Positions 1 through 8,540 of a DNA stretch of 35,599 nucleotides are shown piece after piece. Numbering within the stretch: the stretch's first letter is position 1; every line of letters starts with the position of its first letter. The position numbers and the translations under genes were made by a program. The notes under the pieces were generated by a model. The model made no database searches, was not told the origin of the DNA, and worked only from the letters and a program-made list of their open reading frames with translations. The DNA is from an uncultured Coriobacteriales bacterium (GTDB taxonomy: Bacteria; Actinomycetota; Coriobacteriia; Coriobacteriales; Eggerthellaceae): contig CAMPNZ010000007.1 of NCBI GenBank assembly GCA_946892075.1, positions 1 to 35,599 on the forward strand. Direction: 5' to 3'.

Positions 1-61
1 TGGACAGTTTATTGAACTTTTTAGGTAAGCACCCCTGCACCTGCGTTCAATAAACTGTCCA
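1..61. repeat. 17-bp perfect inverted repeat with 27-nt loop
   Basis: The arms TGGACAGTTTATTGAAC (1-17) and its exact reverse complement (45-61) flank 27 bases. The ends are TG...CA, as in many insertion-sequence termini. No U-tract follows on either strand, so it is not an ordinary intrinsic terminator. It lies 115 bases beyond the pyrF stop and may be truncated by the window edge. It could be a miniature mobile element, a decayed insertion-sequence end pair, or a stable hairpin at the 3' end of the pyr transcript. Bases 62-176 show nothing recognisable. Confidence 0.8.
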
Positions 62-176
62 AGTTATTATACGTGTTCGTATTCATATTGCAAACTCTTT
101 ATGTAAGTTTCACGATGAAATACGCACACATTCGCATCGCGTCCACATGTATCTTAGCTAATTATCTGGAAAAAGT

Positions 177-902
177 CTATATATCTACGCAGATATTTTT
201 GAATGCGTCTACCGGATTTTCTGCTTGTGTAATGGGACGACCTACCACAATGTGCGAAGCTCCCGCCTCGAAGGCCATGCGCGGGGTTGCAATACGCTTC
301 TGATCGTCGTTTTCTGCGGCGTGCAATCGGATGCCAGGCGTTACGATAAAGGCATCCTTTCCCAGTTCAGCGCGTAATTGCTGCGCTTCGAAGGGAGAAG
401 CAACAACACCTGTTAAGCCTGATGTGCGTGCAAGATGCGCCAGTGCAATCACGCGTTGCGAAATTGTGCCTTCAAGCCCTATCTGTTCTAAATCGCTTTG
501 AGAATGGCTGGTAAGAATAGTAATTCCCAAGCTTGCACAAGAGATGTTTGCATCCAGTTCGTGTGCTTTTTCTAAACCGCGTCGCGCGGCTTCAAGCATC
601 GTTTTGCCGCCCAAACAGTGAAAGGTAAGCATGTCGGCACCGGTTTGAGCAGCACTTAAGGCACCGCCTTCAACCTGATGAGGAATATCGTGCATTTTCA
701 AATCGAGGAACACCTTAAAGCCAAGCGCTTTAAGTTCCTTTACAATGGCCGGACCCGCTTCGTAATACAGTGTCATTCCCACTTTAACCCAACGAGCATA
801 TCCTGCAAGCTGGCGCGCCAAATTCAGCGCTTGAGCGTGCGGGCAATCAAGCGCAACAATAACGCGTTCAGAGCAGGGTTCATCGTAAAAATTCTTTAGC
901 AC
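177..902 (-). CDS. pyrF: orotidine 5'-phosphate decarboxylase
   Basis: This cytosolic enzyme decarboxylates OMP to UMP, the last step of de novo pyrimidine synthesis. The 241-residue product has the usual length of the short bacterial PyrF class. The N-terminal strand carries VALDCPH, and the catalytic D-x-K-x-x-D array is FLDLKMHD with Asp67, Lys69 and Asp72. The phosphate-binding C-terminus is GASHIVVGRPI. The start is GTG at 902, chosen because a perfect GGAGG lies six bases upstream. The GTG overlaps the pyrD stop by seven bases, which implies translational coupling. It is the last gene of the pyr operon in this window; pyrE does not follow in the remaining 176 bases. Confidence 0.96.
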   Translation of the reverse strand: MLKNFYDEPCSERVIVALDCPHAQALNLARQLAGYARWVKVGMTLYYEAGPAIVKELKALGFKVFLDLKMHDIPHQVEGGALSAAQTGADMLTFHCLGGKTMLEAARRGLEKAHELDANISCASLGITILTSHSQSDLEQIGLEGTISQRVIALAHLARTSGLTGVVASPFEAQQLRAELGKDAFIVTPGIRLHAAENDDQKRIATPRMAFEAGASHIVVGRPITQAENPVDAFKNICVDI

Positions 903-1894
903 TGTAAGCCTCCTATTAACTCAGAAATTTGACTAATGTGCTGTTCACGCGCGTATGCATACAGTTCATCAAGAATGCGCATCGTCGCACACGGGTCAAC
1001 AAAATTTTCGGTTCCTATTGCAACTGCACTTGCTCCTGCAAGCATAAACTCTGCAACATCGGTACCGCTGGCAACGCCACCCATGCCAAGAATGGGGATA
1101 CGTACTGCCTTATGAACTTGCCAAACGCAGCGCAGCGCAACTGGCTTAATGGCAGGACCCGACAATCCGCCTACTACGCGCGATAAAATGGGACGGCGGC
1201 GTTTTGCGTCGATTGCCATACCAAGCAAGGTGTTGATAAGCGAAAGAGCATCGGCACCAGCGCTTTCAGCTGCACGTGCAATTTCTGTAATATCGGTTAC
1301 ATTAGGAGTAAGTTTTATAAGAAGTGTACGGCGTGTACGCGCCCGCAGAAGCGACACAATGCGCTCAACAGCCTGAACTTGCGTACCAAGCGCCATACCG
1401 CCCGCGTCAACATTAGGACACGAGATGTTAATTTCATACGCATCAATGCCGCTTGCTTGTTCAAGCGCGTCAAGCGCCTGGACGTATTCGTCATACGAGT
1501 GACCACACACGTTCACGATAACGCGCGTTTGCTGCTGATTTAACCACGCAAGATCGTTTTCTATGAAGTGCTTGGCGCCTTTATTTTGTAGCCCAATGGA
1601 ATTAAGAATGCCACTGGGCGTTTCCGCTAAACGTCCCTGGTCGTTTCCTTCCCACGCGTGCGCTGACACTCCTTTTGTGGTAATGGCGCCCAAACGTGAT
1701 ACATCAACGAAATCGGCATATTCGCGCCCGCTGGCAAAGGTGCCTGAGGCAACCGTGAGCGGGTTTTTCATGCTGAGTGTAGCAAGCGAAACGCGCATGT
1801 CAACATCGTTTTGAGCAGCTGCGTGCGCGGCCAATTGGCCCGATTGACATTCGTGCGTGTTCGTGACGTGCGTATTCTTGAAGTTAGCGTGCAC
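896..1894 (-). CDS. pyrD: dihydroorotate dehydrogenase, class 1B catalytic subunit
   Basis: PyrD oxidises dihydroorotate to orotate with FMN. In class 1B enzymes it pairs with the PyrK iron-sulfur flavoprotein, encoded just upstream, and passes electrons to NAD+. The core starts MRVSLATLSMKNPLTVASGTF at residue 33. The catalytic-loop cysteine is in EINISCPNV (Cys159), as in other class 1 enzymes. The C-terminal GMGGVASGTD and GASAVAIGTE segments bind the FMN phosphate. The chosen start is GTG at 1894, preceded by AGAGG about eight bases upstream. This gives a 32-residue, His/Asn-rich N-terminal extension that most homologues lack. An internal ATG at 1798 would give the family-typical N-terminus but has no clear ribosome binding site. 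Confidence 0.95.
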   Translation of the reverse strand: MHANFKNTHVTNTHECQSGQLAAHAAAQNDVDMRVSLATLSMKNPLTVASGTFASGREYADFVDVSRLGAITTKGVSAHAWEGNDQGRLAETPSGILNSIGLQNKGAKHFIENDLAWLNQQQTRVIVNVCGHSYDEYVQALDALEQASGIDAYEINISCPNVDAGGMALGTQVQAVERIVSLLRARTRRTLLIKLTPNVTDITEIARAAESAGADALSLINTLLGMAIDAKRRRPILSRVVGGLSGPAIKPVALRCVWQVHKAVRIPILGMGGVASGTDVAEFMLAGASAVAIGTENFVDPCATMRILDELYAYAREQHISQISELIGGLQC

Positions 1895-1965
1895 TCCACA
1901 TTCCTCTCTTTCCTACTGAAAACGTACTGCACAGCGCTGTTGTACCAGCACCGCCGCCGCAAGCG

Positions 1966-2775
1966 CTACCATACCAGTTCGCTTGCATCAAACACGGGGC
2001 CATCAACGCACACGCGCTTTTTTCCGCAACAGGTGTCAGCGGTACACGATAAGCAGGCGCCTATGCCACACGCCATCGAGCGCTCAAGTGAAACCTGACA
2101 ATAAATGCCGTGCTCATGTGCCAAATTGCTGACGAGTTTCATCACAATGCTGGGGCCGCAGACGCTGATGCACGTATAGGGCGCACCCTGAGCGTTTGCT
2201 TGCTTGATCAGGCGCTCAACTACGGGAATACAGGTGCCAGGAACGCCAAAGGAACCATCATCGGTTGTGCAGGTAAGCGACGATACAATGCGCTGATAAT
2301 CCAAACGCGTACATAGATACTCAGCGCTGCGCGCCGCAAGAATAGCGTCGCAAGGTATGGAGTGCTCGTGCAAATAGCGCGCCCACATATACAAAGGAGC
2401 ACTGCCAAGCCCAGCTCCTACCAGCAACACGCGGTCGCGTTCACACACAGGATGCATATCTTGCCAGCTGTTCCCAATAGCACCAATCATGTTGATGGTG
2501 TCAACATGGCGCGCATCAAGCTGGGCAAGCAGGCGCGTGCCCTCTCCTATCTGCGCATATAAAATCTCCAGAACGCCTGTTTGCGCATCGCTTCGATACA
2601 CAGAAAACGGGCGGCGCAACAGGTGTTCTGAAGCACAAGGAAGCTGTAAATGTACAAACTGACCTGCTTTTATGCTGTTTGCAAGCGGCGCACAAACAAG
2701 TTTCATAAGATAAATGTTACCACCAACATGCTCATTTGATACAAACTCAGCATTATAAAGCGCAAGTTTTGACAT
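1966..2775 (-). CDS. pyrK: dihydroorotate dehydrogenase electron transfer subunit
   Basis: PyrK carries FAD and a [2Fe-2S] cluster and transfers electrons from PyrD to NAD+. The 269-residue protein has a ferredoxin-reductase-like FAD domain with RRPFSVY (the R-x-x-S/T FAD motif), then a nucleotide-binding domain with LLVGAGLGSAPLY. The C-terminal cluster site is CGIGACLSC (Cys236, 241, 244) followed by Cys249/250 and RVCVDGPVF (Cys256). A purine-rich GGGGGG tract lies four bases before the ATG. It is placed between pyrC and pyrD, with 71 bases before the pyrD start, as expected for a class 1B pair. Confidence 0.95.
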   Translation of the reverse strand: MSKLALYNAEFVSNEHVGGNIYLMKLVCAPLANSIKAGQFVHLQLPCASEHLLRRPFSVYRSDAQTGVLEILYAQIGEGTRLLAQLDARHVDTINMIGAIGNSWQDMHPVCERDRVLLVGAGLGSAPLYMWARYLHEHSIPCDAILAARSAEYLCTRLDYQRIVSSLTCTTDDGSFGVPGTCIPVVERLIKQANAQGAPYTCISVCGPSIVMKLVSNLAHEHGIYCQVSLERSMACGIGACLSCTADTCCGKKRVCVDGPVFDASELVW

Positions 2776-2796
2776 ACATCCCCCCTGGTAATTTAC

Positions 2797-4122
2797 TTAT
2801 TCTTGCTGTGAGAGCGGCTGCTTGGCCAGCGCGCCATCAATCAACATATGCTTGCCGTCAATAAATACATCGCAGGCGCGTCCTTGCAGATGAGCGCCTA
2901 AAAATGCAGAATTGCTCGACTTCGATTCAAATTCTTGCTCTGTTACATCCCATGACGCATGTGGGTCGATAAGCGTTAAACTTGCACGCGATTGAGGCGC
3001 AATACGCACGGGGTCAAGGCGTAAAATGGCACGCGGGTTTACAGCCATTAAGCTTACAAGCTGCGACCATGAAAGTTTTCCGGGTGCTACAAGATGCGTA
3101 ATCATAAGCGCAAGCGAAGTTTCAAGCCCAATCATGCCAAACGGCGCAAGCTCAAATTCGCGTGCTTTTTCGTAGGCAGCATGGGGCGCGTGATCGGTGA
3201 CAATGCAATCGATTGTTCCATCAAGCAGGCCTTGCACCAGCGCATCAGAGTCAGCTTGCGTGCGCAGCGGCGGATTAACTTTGAAATTGGTGTTGTAGCT
3301 CTCATCGATGTCGCTGTCGTGCAAGAACAGGTGATGAGGTGTAACTTCGCAGGTCACAGGCACGCCTTGCGCCTTTGCTGCACGCAGCTGTTCGACGCCG
3401 GCAGCGCTCGTAAGATGCTGAATGTGAAGAGGTGTTTGCGTAAGCTGAGCCAATTGCATATCGCGAGAAATCTGAATTTCTTCACCAGCAGCAGGCCAGC
3501 CGAGCAAACCGAGGCGCGTTGACACGGGGCCTTCGTTAATCTGACCTGCGTCAACAAGGTCTTCATCTTGGCAGTGGCTCATAATTACCTTGTTGAAGGG
3601 GTGCGCGTAATCCATAACGCGGCGCATCATCGAGCTTGACTGCACGCCATGACCATCGTCGGTAAACGCAACAGCACCTAACGCAGACATCTCGCCAATG
3701 TCGGCAAGCGCTTCGCCTTTGAGGCCTTTTGTGCACGCACCAGCGGCATGGACCTTGCAAAATGCCTGATGGTGAGCCTTGCTCATAACCGCGCGCAACA
3801 CGGCAGCATTATCGATAACAGGATCGGTATTCGCCATGCAGCACACGTCGCTAAACCCACCTTTAAGCGCCGCGCGCGAACCCGACACAATGTCTTCTTT
3901 GTACTCAAAACCTGGGTCGCGGAAATGCACATGAATATCCACGAGACCTGGCACCAGCACTTTTCCGCTTGCGTCAATAACCTGCGCATGGCTGGTATCA
4001 TGTTCTTGTGTTGCACTACCAACTGCAACAATCGTATCGTTTTCTATCAGCACATCGCCTTGTTCGTCAAGCGATACTTGCGGGTCAACCAAATGTGCAT
4101 TTTTAATGAGAAATTGATTCAT
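2797..4122 (-). CDS. pyrC: dihydroorotase
   Basis: Dihydroorotase cyclises carbamoyl-aspartate to dihydroorotate, the third pyrimidine step. The protein is a type I amidohydrolase of 441 residues. The metal site shows VDIHVHFRDPG (His64, His66) and the C-terminal metal aspartate in TDHAPH (Asp310). There are two consecutive ATG codons, at 4125 and 4122. I prefer 4122 because GGGAGG sits five bases before it and only two before the first. The start lies inside the last codons of pyrB, an overlap of about 20 bases, so translation is probably coupled to PyrB, its pathway neighbour. Confidence 0.95.
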   Translation of the reverse strand: MNQFLIKNAHLVDPQVSLDEQGDVLIENDTIVAVGSATQEHDTSHAQVIDASGKVLVPGLVDIHVHFRDPGFEYKEDIVSGSRAALKGGFSDVCCMANTDPVIDNAAVLRAVMSKAHHQAFCKVHAAGACTKGLKGEALADIGEMSALGAVAFTDDGHGVQSSSMMRRVMDYAHPFNKVIMSHCQDEDLVDAGQINEGPVSTRLGLLGWPAAGEEIQISRDMQLAQLTQTPLHIQHLTSAAGVEQLRAAKAQGVPVTCEVTPHHLFLHDSDIDESYNTNFKVNPPLRTQADSDALVQGLLDGTIDCIVTDHAPHAAYEKAREFELAPFGMIGLETSLALMITHLVAPGKLSWSQLVSLMAVNPRAILRLDPVRIAPQSRASLTLIDPHASWDVTEQEFESKSSNSAFLGAHLQGRACDVFIDGKHMLIDGALAKQPLSQQE

Positions 4123-5047
4123 CATTACCTCCCAACAACAGATACAGCATAGCCATACGTACTAACACACCGGAATATACCTGATCGAGAATAAGCGAAC
4201 GCTGCGGATGATCTGCCATATAATCGTCCAGCTCAACCCCACGGTTAATCGGGCCCGGATGGCAGATAACCGCCGTGTCTTTCATGAAATGTTCGCGCTC
4301 GCGCGTAAGGCCGTAAAGCAAGTTGTACTCTCGCAAGCTGGGGTACGGCGCACCTTCTAAACGTTCGCGCTGAATGCGCAACATGTACACAACGTCAAGA
4401 TCGCCCAGTGCATCATCAAGAGAACTGGTAACTTCATCGGCGCCCAAAGCTTCAGGATACGCAGGTAGTAGCGTTTTTGGAGCAATAAGCGTTACGTGCG
4501 CTCCCATAATTTTCAGGGCAGGAACAAGTGAACCGCATACACGCGAGTGGCCAACGTCGCCCACAATTCCTACCTTGAGCTGCGATAAGGTACCAAAATG
4601 GCGCCAAATGCTGTACAGGTCAAGCAGCGCTTGCGTGGGGTGCTGGTGTTTGCCATCGCCTGCGTCAATGACGCTCACGCCAGAAATATCGGCAATTTTA
4701 CGCGGAACACCAGCTCGTTTGTCGCGCACAATAATCATGTCAATTTTGTAGGCGCACAGCGTTTTTACGGTATCTTCCAGGCTTTCGCCTTTAACGGTAG
4801 ACGTTGACGATCCGCCAAAATTCAAGCTGTCGCACGAAAGGCGCTTTTCTGCCAGCTCGAAGGACGAGCGCGTACGTGTTGATGGTTCGTTAAACATATT
4901 TACGACCGTAAATCCACGCAACGCGGGCACTTTTTTAATGCGGCGCTCGTTTACTGCGCGGAACTTGTCGGCTGTATGAAGAATTGTTTGAATGTCTTCG
5001 CTGCTGTATTCGCGTATATCAATAAGATGCTTATGTTGAAAAGCCAT
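4103..5047 (-). CDS. pyrB: aspartate carbamoyltransferase catalytic subunit
   Basis: PyrB condenses carbamoyl phosphate with aspartate, the committed pyrimidine step. At 314 residues it has the normal catalytic-chain length. The carbamoyl-phosphate signature NEPSTRTRSSFELA is present (STRTR at 56-60), as is HPTQALLDL (136-144). The ATG has GGGGAGAG just upstream. No regulatory subunit gene (pyrI) is nearby, so feedback control probably acts through the PyrR attenuator rather than a PyrI allosteric subunit. It lies 44 bases downstream of pyrR and overlaps pyrC at its 3' end. Confidence 0.96.
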   Translation of the reverse strand: MAFQHKHLIDIREYSSEDIQTILHTADKFRAVNERRIKKVPALRGFTVVNMFNEPSTRTRSSFELAEKRLSCDSLNFGGSSTSTVKGESLEDTVKTLCAYKIDMIIVRDKRAGVPRKIADISGVSVIDAGDGKHQHPTQALLDLYSIWRHFGTLSQLKVGIVGDVGHSRVCGSLVPALKIMGAHVTLIAPKTLLPAYPEALGADEVTSSLDDALGDLDVVYMLRIQRERLEGAPYPSLREYNLLYGLTREREHFMKDTAVICHPGPINRGVELDDYMADHPQRSLILDQVYSGVLVRMAMLYLLLGGNDESISH

Positions 5048-5091
5048 TACTCTCCCCTTTCTTTAGTAGCTTCTGATGCGTGTAATAGGCA

Positions 5092-5721
5092 TTATGCGTG
5101 ATCTGTAGTGGTGTTTTGCAACGGCAACGCTCCTTTGTGAGCATCTTTGTTCAGTGCGACTATTTCCACACATGAACTGCCGTCGCTTTCGTCCAAAAGC
5201 ACAATCACGTTTTCTTCATCGGATGTGGGAACATTTTTGCCTACATAATCGGGGCGAATGGGAAGCTCGCGATGCCCACGATCGACAAGCGCAGCAAATT
5301 GAATGCAGCGCGGACGCCCCAAATCCATAAGTGCATCAAGAGCGCAGCGTACTGTTCTACCGGTATACAGCACGTCATCAACCAAAATTACGGTTGCATC
5401 TTCAATAGAAAAAGGGATATTTGTTGAGTGAATTTCTGGTGAAATGTGGTGCAGAACGTCGTCGCGATAAAAACTGATGTCAAGGCTGCCTAAAGGAAGC
5501 GTTTTGCCTTCGATTGCCTGAATGCTTTTAACCAGCCGATGCGCTAAAACGTCACCACGTGTCAAAATTCCGATAACGACCATGTTTTCAGAGCCCGAGT
5601 TTTTCTCCAAAATTTCATGGGCGATACGGTTGATCGAGCGATCAATACCCTGTGCATCCATGCATACATGCTTGATGGATGCCTGCGCGTCGTCGTTCGA
5701 TTGCTGTGAGCGTGTTGCCAT
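5092..5721 (-). CDS. pyrR: PyrR bifunctional pyr operon attenuator / uracil phosphoribosyltransferase
   Basis: PyrR senses UMP and, when bound to it, grips an RNA hairpin in its own leader so that the downstream terminator forms. Many members also convert uracil plus PRPP to UMP. The 209-residue protein has the phosphoribosyltransferase fold with the PRPP loop VILVDDVLYTGRT at 111-123. It has about 20 extra residues at each end compared with the usual length near 180. AAAGGAGAG lies upstream of the ATG. It is the first gene of the operon and is preceded by a leader containing a candidate PyrR-binding hairpin and terminator, which supports the regulatory role. Whether uracil phosphoribosyltransferase activity is retained cannot be read from the sequence. 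Confidence 0.95.
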   Translation of the reverse strand: MATRSQQSNDDAQASIKHVCMDAQGIDRSINRIAHEILEKNSGSENMVVIGILTRGDVLAHRLVKSIQAIEGKTLPLGSLDISFYRDDVLHHISPEIHSTNIPFSIEDATVILVDDVLYTGRTVRCALDALMDLGRPRCIQFAALVDRGHRELPIRPDYVGKNVPTSDEENVIVLLDESDGSSCVEIVALNKDAHKGALPLQNTTTDHA

Positions 5722-5802
5722 GCATCTCTCCTTTCTGAATAACTACGTATCGTAAGGTGAGAGCGACAGGTTACACGAAGCGAATGCCACATGCTCGGCA
5801 GC

Positions 5803-5836
5803 AAAAAAAATGCCACCAGCTTTAAGGCAGGTGGCA
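5803..5836 (-). terminator. pyr leader attenuator terminator
   Basis: On the transcript strand the stem GCCACC (5830-5835) pairs with GGTGGC (5812-5817), followed by eight U residues (5803-5810). Two more G-C pairs can form above a T-T mismatch. It lies in the untranslated leader of pyrR about 80 bases before its ATG, so it is an attenuator rather than an end-of-operon terminator. The loop holds GCCTTAAAG, which is complementary to an upstream leader segment. Confidence 0.88.
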
Positions 5837-5859
5837 ACATAAATTCGCTTGTATGTTTG

Positions 5860-5890
5860 CCTTGTCGGTCTCTCGGTACCGCCTTAAAGG
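5860..5890 (-). promoter_or_regulatory. candidate PyrR-binding anti-antiterminator and antiterminator arm
   Basis: In the pyrR leader RNA an upper stem CGGU/ACCG (5878-5881 with 5866-5869) closes a loop ACCGAGAG. This resembles the purine-rich loop recognised by Bacillus PyrR (family knowledge: ARUCCNGNGAGGYU). A lower CCUU/AAGG stem (5887-5890 with 5860-5863) may add a bulged base as in known sites. The overlapping segment CUUUAAGGCGG (5879-5889) can instead form an 11-bp duplex with 5820-5830 in the terminator. The two folds are mutually exclusive. Expected logic: UMP-bound PyrR stabilises the hairpin and termination follows; low UMP lets the antiterminator form. Confidence 0.8.
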
Positions 5891-5899
5891 ACTAAGCGA

Positions 5900-5928
5900 A
5901 CTATACCATACTGAACACAAATTATCAA
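5900..5928 (-). promoter_or_regulatory. pyr operon promoter (sigma-A/70 type)
   Basis: The minus strand has TTGATA (5923-5928), a 17-base spacer, and TATAGT (5900-5905). Each hexamer differs from consensus at one or two positions. A start near 5893 would place the PyrR hairpin at the very 5' end of a leader of about 170 bases. This is the best-matching promoter in the window. Confidence 0.8.
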
Positions 5929-6032
5929 CGAGTATTTTGGAGAATGTCGAAGAAAATTGAAACGTGGTGAAAGGCGCATAAAAGGAAGAAATTGCAGGTC
6001 AAATGGTTACGGGCGAAGGGTTTCGATGTGAC

Positions 6033-7436
6033 TTATACTCCACGCGCACTCCCCTTGCCAGCATCAAGGATGCGCGTGGCAAGCGAATCCCAGGTAAGCG
6101 CTGCAAGTTCGCGCTGAATGCCCTGCAAACGCTGAATGCGCTCGGTGTGCGTTTCATGCAACAGCGTGTGAATCATCGTGTCCAATGCTCGCTTGAAGCG
6201 CTGCTCATAGCTTGGCAGTTCGCTGCGCACAGGAACGCCCGGCTGGCATTCTGGCGGCAAATCAACAAAGTAACACAACGCATGGGGAACGTGGTGCGTC
6301 ATCCACGCTTGAAAGCCTGCCGTATTGCTGCACACAACAGCGCAACCGCAGGCCAGAGCCTCAATTACGCACAAGGGCAGGCCCTCATAATACGATGCAA
6401 GCACAAAAATATCGCTTGCTTGGTAGTGCGAAACAAGTTCGTCATGCGGAAGTGCTCCCGGCATATGAACAGGAAATGGCAGGTGGGAAGCCAGATTTTG
6501 CGCTTCGTTCCATTCGTCAGCGCTACCGCTGCCGCCAATGAGTGACAGCTGCGCGATGTGCGCAGCATCGCCCAGCGCAAGTGCGCGAAGCAGGCTGTGA
6601 ACTCCCTTTTTGTAGGCGATTTTGCCAACATAGCACAGATTAAACGCACACCGTTGCGCGCGCGGTTCACCGTGCACGTTGTGCGGGGCATGTGAAGTGT
6701 ACGCAGCTGGCTCGTGTGATACGGCAGGCGAAGTTGGTGGTTCGGTGGTGTGTTCAGGTTCTGCGCTCTTTAACAAAGCAGCTTGCATTTCATCTGAGTA
6801 GTGAAACAGCGCATTGTCAAACGCAGCGCCCAGCGCAAACACGTTTTCAGACGCTTCCGGAAATAAGCTTTCTATCTGCGATTTCTGGCTTTCGTGAAGT
6901 GCGATAACGGCATCAAGTTTGGGAAGGCAGGCGCGCACCCGCTCATAGAAAAGGCGATGCGAGCGCAGTTGACGCAGGTCACTTCCATGGCAAATGGCAA
7001 GTATGCGCGGCGGGCGTTCTTCATTCGCTGGGCGCGCGGCATCCCTTGCGCCAACGAACACGTCAAACGCAAAGGTTAGCACGCCGTACAGATGATGACA
7101 TATCACAACATCGGGCTTAAATTCATCGCGCGCCCGCACAAGAGCATCCTGAAATTCACGTTCGAAAACATGAAGTTGAGCTGGCGTTAAGTGTCGATAG
7201 ATGCTTGATGTATACGGCATCGTGTCGCTCATGCCAACCACGGGAAAGGCAACACGCGGCGTGTTAAACACCACAGGAAACGTAGGGTACGCAAACGAAT
7301 ACGCGTCGTGGCTATCGCAGCCGTACACCAGCGCAACCTTGTGACCTGCCTTTTCAAACGCGTTCTGCAAATGGCTTAGATAAATTCCGCTGCCCGTGGA
7401 GTCGGGTTTTTGCGCTGTAATCGATAAAATTCTCAC
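6033..7436 (-). CDS. glycosyltransferase family 4 (GT-B fold)
   Basis: The product is a retaining-type GT-B glycosyltransferase that probably transfers a sugar from a nucleotide donor to a lipid or cell-surface glycan; donor and acceptor cannot be assigned. The N-terminus RILSITAQKPDSTGSGIYL is the acceptor-domain strand with a glycine-rich loop. The C-terminal donor domain starts at LCYVGKIAYKKGVHSLL and carries the E-x7-E motif EGLPLCVIE (Glu351, Glu359). A low-complexity Pro/Thr/His linker of about 50 residues separates the domains. The start is uncertain: GTG at 7436 gives the family-like MRILSIT, while TTG at 7448 adds four residues; neither has a strong ribosome binding site. It lies just after glpX and is probably cotranscribed. 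Confidence 0.88.
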   Translation of the reverse strand: MRILSITAQKPDSTGSGIYLSHLQNAFEKAGHKVALVYGCDSHDAYSFAYPTFPVVFNTPRVAFPVVGMSDTMPYTSSIYRHLTPAQLHVFEREFQDALVRARDEFKPDVVICHHLYGVLTFAFDVFVGARDAARPANEERPPRILAICHGSDLRQLRSHRLFYERVRACLPKLDAVIALHESQKSQIESLFPEASENVFALGAAFDNALFHYSDEMQAALLKSAEPEHTTEPPTSPAVSHEPAAYTSHAPHNVHGEPRAQRCAFNLCYVGKIAYKKGVHSLLRALALGDAAHIAQLSLIGGSGSADEWNEAQNLASHLPFPVHMPGALPHDELVSHYQASDIFVLASYYEGLPLCVIEALACGCAVVCSNTAGFQAWMTHHVPHALCYFVDLPPECQPGVPVRSELPSYEQRFKRALDTMIHTLLHETHTERIQRLQGIQRELAALTWDSLATRILDAGKGSARGV

Positions 7437-7468
7437 GTATTGGAACAAACTTTCTTGTACGTTTTTGC

Positions 7469-8419
7469 CTAATGACGTGCATGTTTCGTGGTAATGAAAC
7501 GCACCGAATGATCACACGCGCGCATCAGAATGCTTGATGTGGTAATGCTGGTTTCATCGAAATGCACGCCGTCAAGCAGCTCGCCATGCGTCACGCCACT
7601 TGCAATAAAGGCGGCATCCTCCGAGCGCACAAGCATGTCCATCGTGAGTGGTGCATCTAAGTCGAGCTGGGCGGTTTTCAGTGCACGTTGACGTTTTTCT
7701 TCACCATGAACGTCCAGGTCAAAACGCAATCGGCCCATAAATGCGCCACCGACAGCCTTCAGCGCACAACACGCTAAAACGCCCTCGGGAGCACCGCCGG
7801 AACCCATGTACAAATCAATGCCGGTATGAGGAAGCGCCGTTGCAAGCGCACCGTACACATCGCCATCGCCTATCAAACGAATGCGCGCGCCCGCTTTGCG
7901 GATGTCAGCGATAAGCGCGGTGTGACGTTCGCGTTCAAGAACACAAACGCACAGTTCAGAGGCTGGTTTTCCAAGGGCTTCAGCAACATTATGAATGTTT
8001 TCGGCAACCGGGGCATCGATATTGATAGCATCGCGCGCTTGAGGGCCAGCTGCGATTTTTTGCATGTAGGTATCGGGTGCAAACAGCAGCGCGCCGCGCG
8101 GCGCAATAGCAATCGTGCACAGCGCATTTGCGGCATTAGCAGCGCATAAATTCGTTCCTTCAAGTGGGTCAACGGCAATGTCAATCTCTTCGCCACCACG
8201 TCCAAGTTCCTCGCCGATAAACAGCATGGGAGCCTCATCGCGCTCGCCTTCGCCGATAACAACACGACCCGAAAAATTCATAGCGTTAAAGGCATCACGC
8301 ATGGCAGTAGTAGCTGCTTGATCTGCGGAAACTTTGTCGCCGCGCCCATTAAATGCAGCGGATGCAATTGCTGCTTTTTCAGCTACTTCTACAACTTCAA
8401 ACACGCGAGCAAGATTCAT
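7469..8419 (-). CDS. glpX: fructose-1,6-bisphosphatase, class II
   Basis: GlpX hydrolyses fructose 1,6-bisphosphate in gluconeogenesis, a metal-dependent and Li+-sensitive reaction. The 316-residue product matches the family length. It starts MNLARVFEVVEVAEKAAIASA and shows GEGERDEAP (56-64) and the metal-binding DPLEGT (84-89). The open frame extends 59 codons further upstream, but that part is arginine-rich and unlike the family. The ATG at 8419 has GAAGG six bases before it, so I start there. It probably leads a two-gene unit with the GT4 gene 20-30 bases downstream. Confidence 0.95.
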   Translation of the reverse strand: MNLARVFEVVEVAEKAAIASAAFNGRGDKVSADQAATTAMRDAFNAMNFSGRVVIGEGERDEAPMLFIGEELGRGGEEIDIAVDPLEGTNLCAANAANALCTIAIAPRGALLFAPDTYMQKIAAGPQARDAINIDAPVAENIHNVAEALGKPASELCVCVLERERHTALIADIRKAGARIRLIGDGDVYGALATALPHTGIDLYMGSGGAPEGVLACCALKAVGGAFMGRLRFDLDVHGEEKRQRALKTAQLDLDAPLTMDMLVRSEDAAFIASGVTHGELLDGVHFDETSITTSSILMRACDHSVRFITTKHARH

Positions 8420-8540
8420 ATCACGCCTTCTTTCTGTTGGATTATCTTGTACTGTTTTACCATGATATAAGCCCGATAAGCGCGAAAATATGGCGATAGC
8501 ACTAAATTGGAAAGTAAACGGCACGCGTGCATAGGCGACA

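Noticed and set aside
1..61. Intrinsic terminator of the pyr operon
   Set aside because: The stem is long but no U-tract follows on either strand and the loop is 27 bases.
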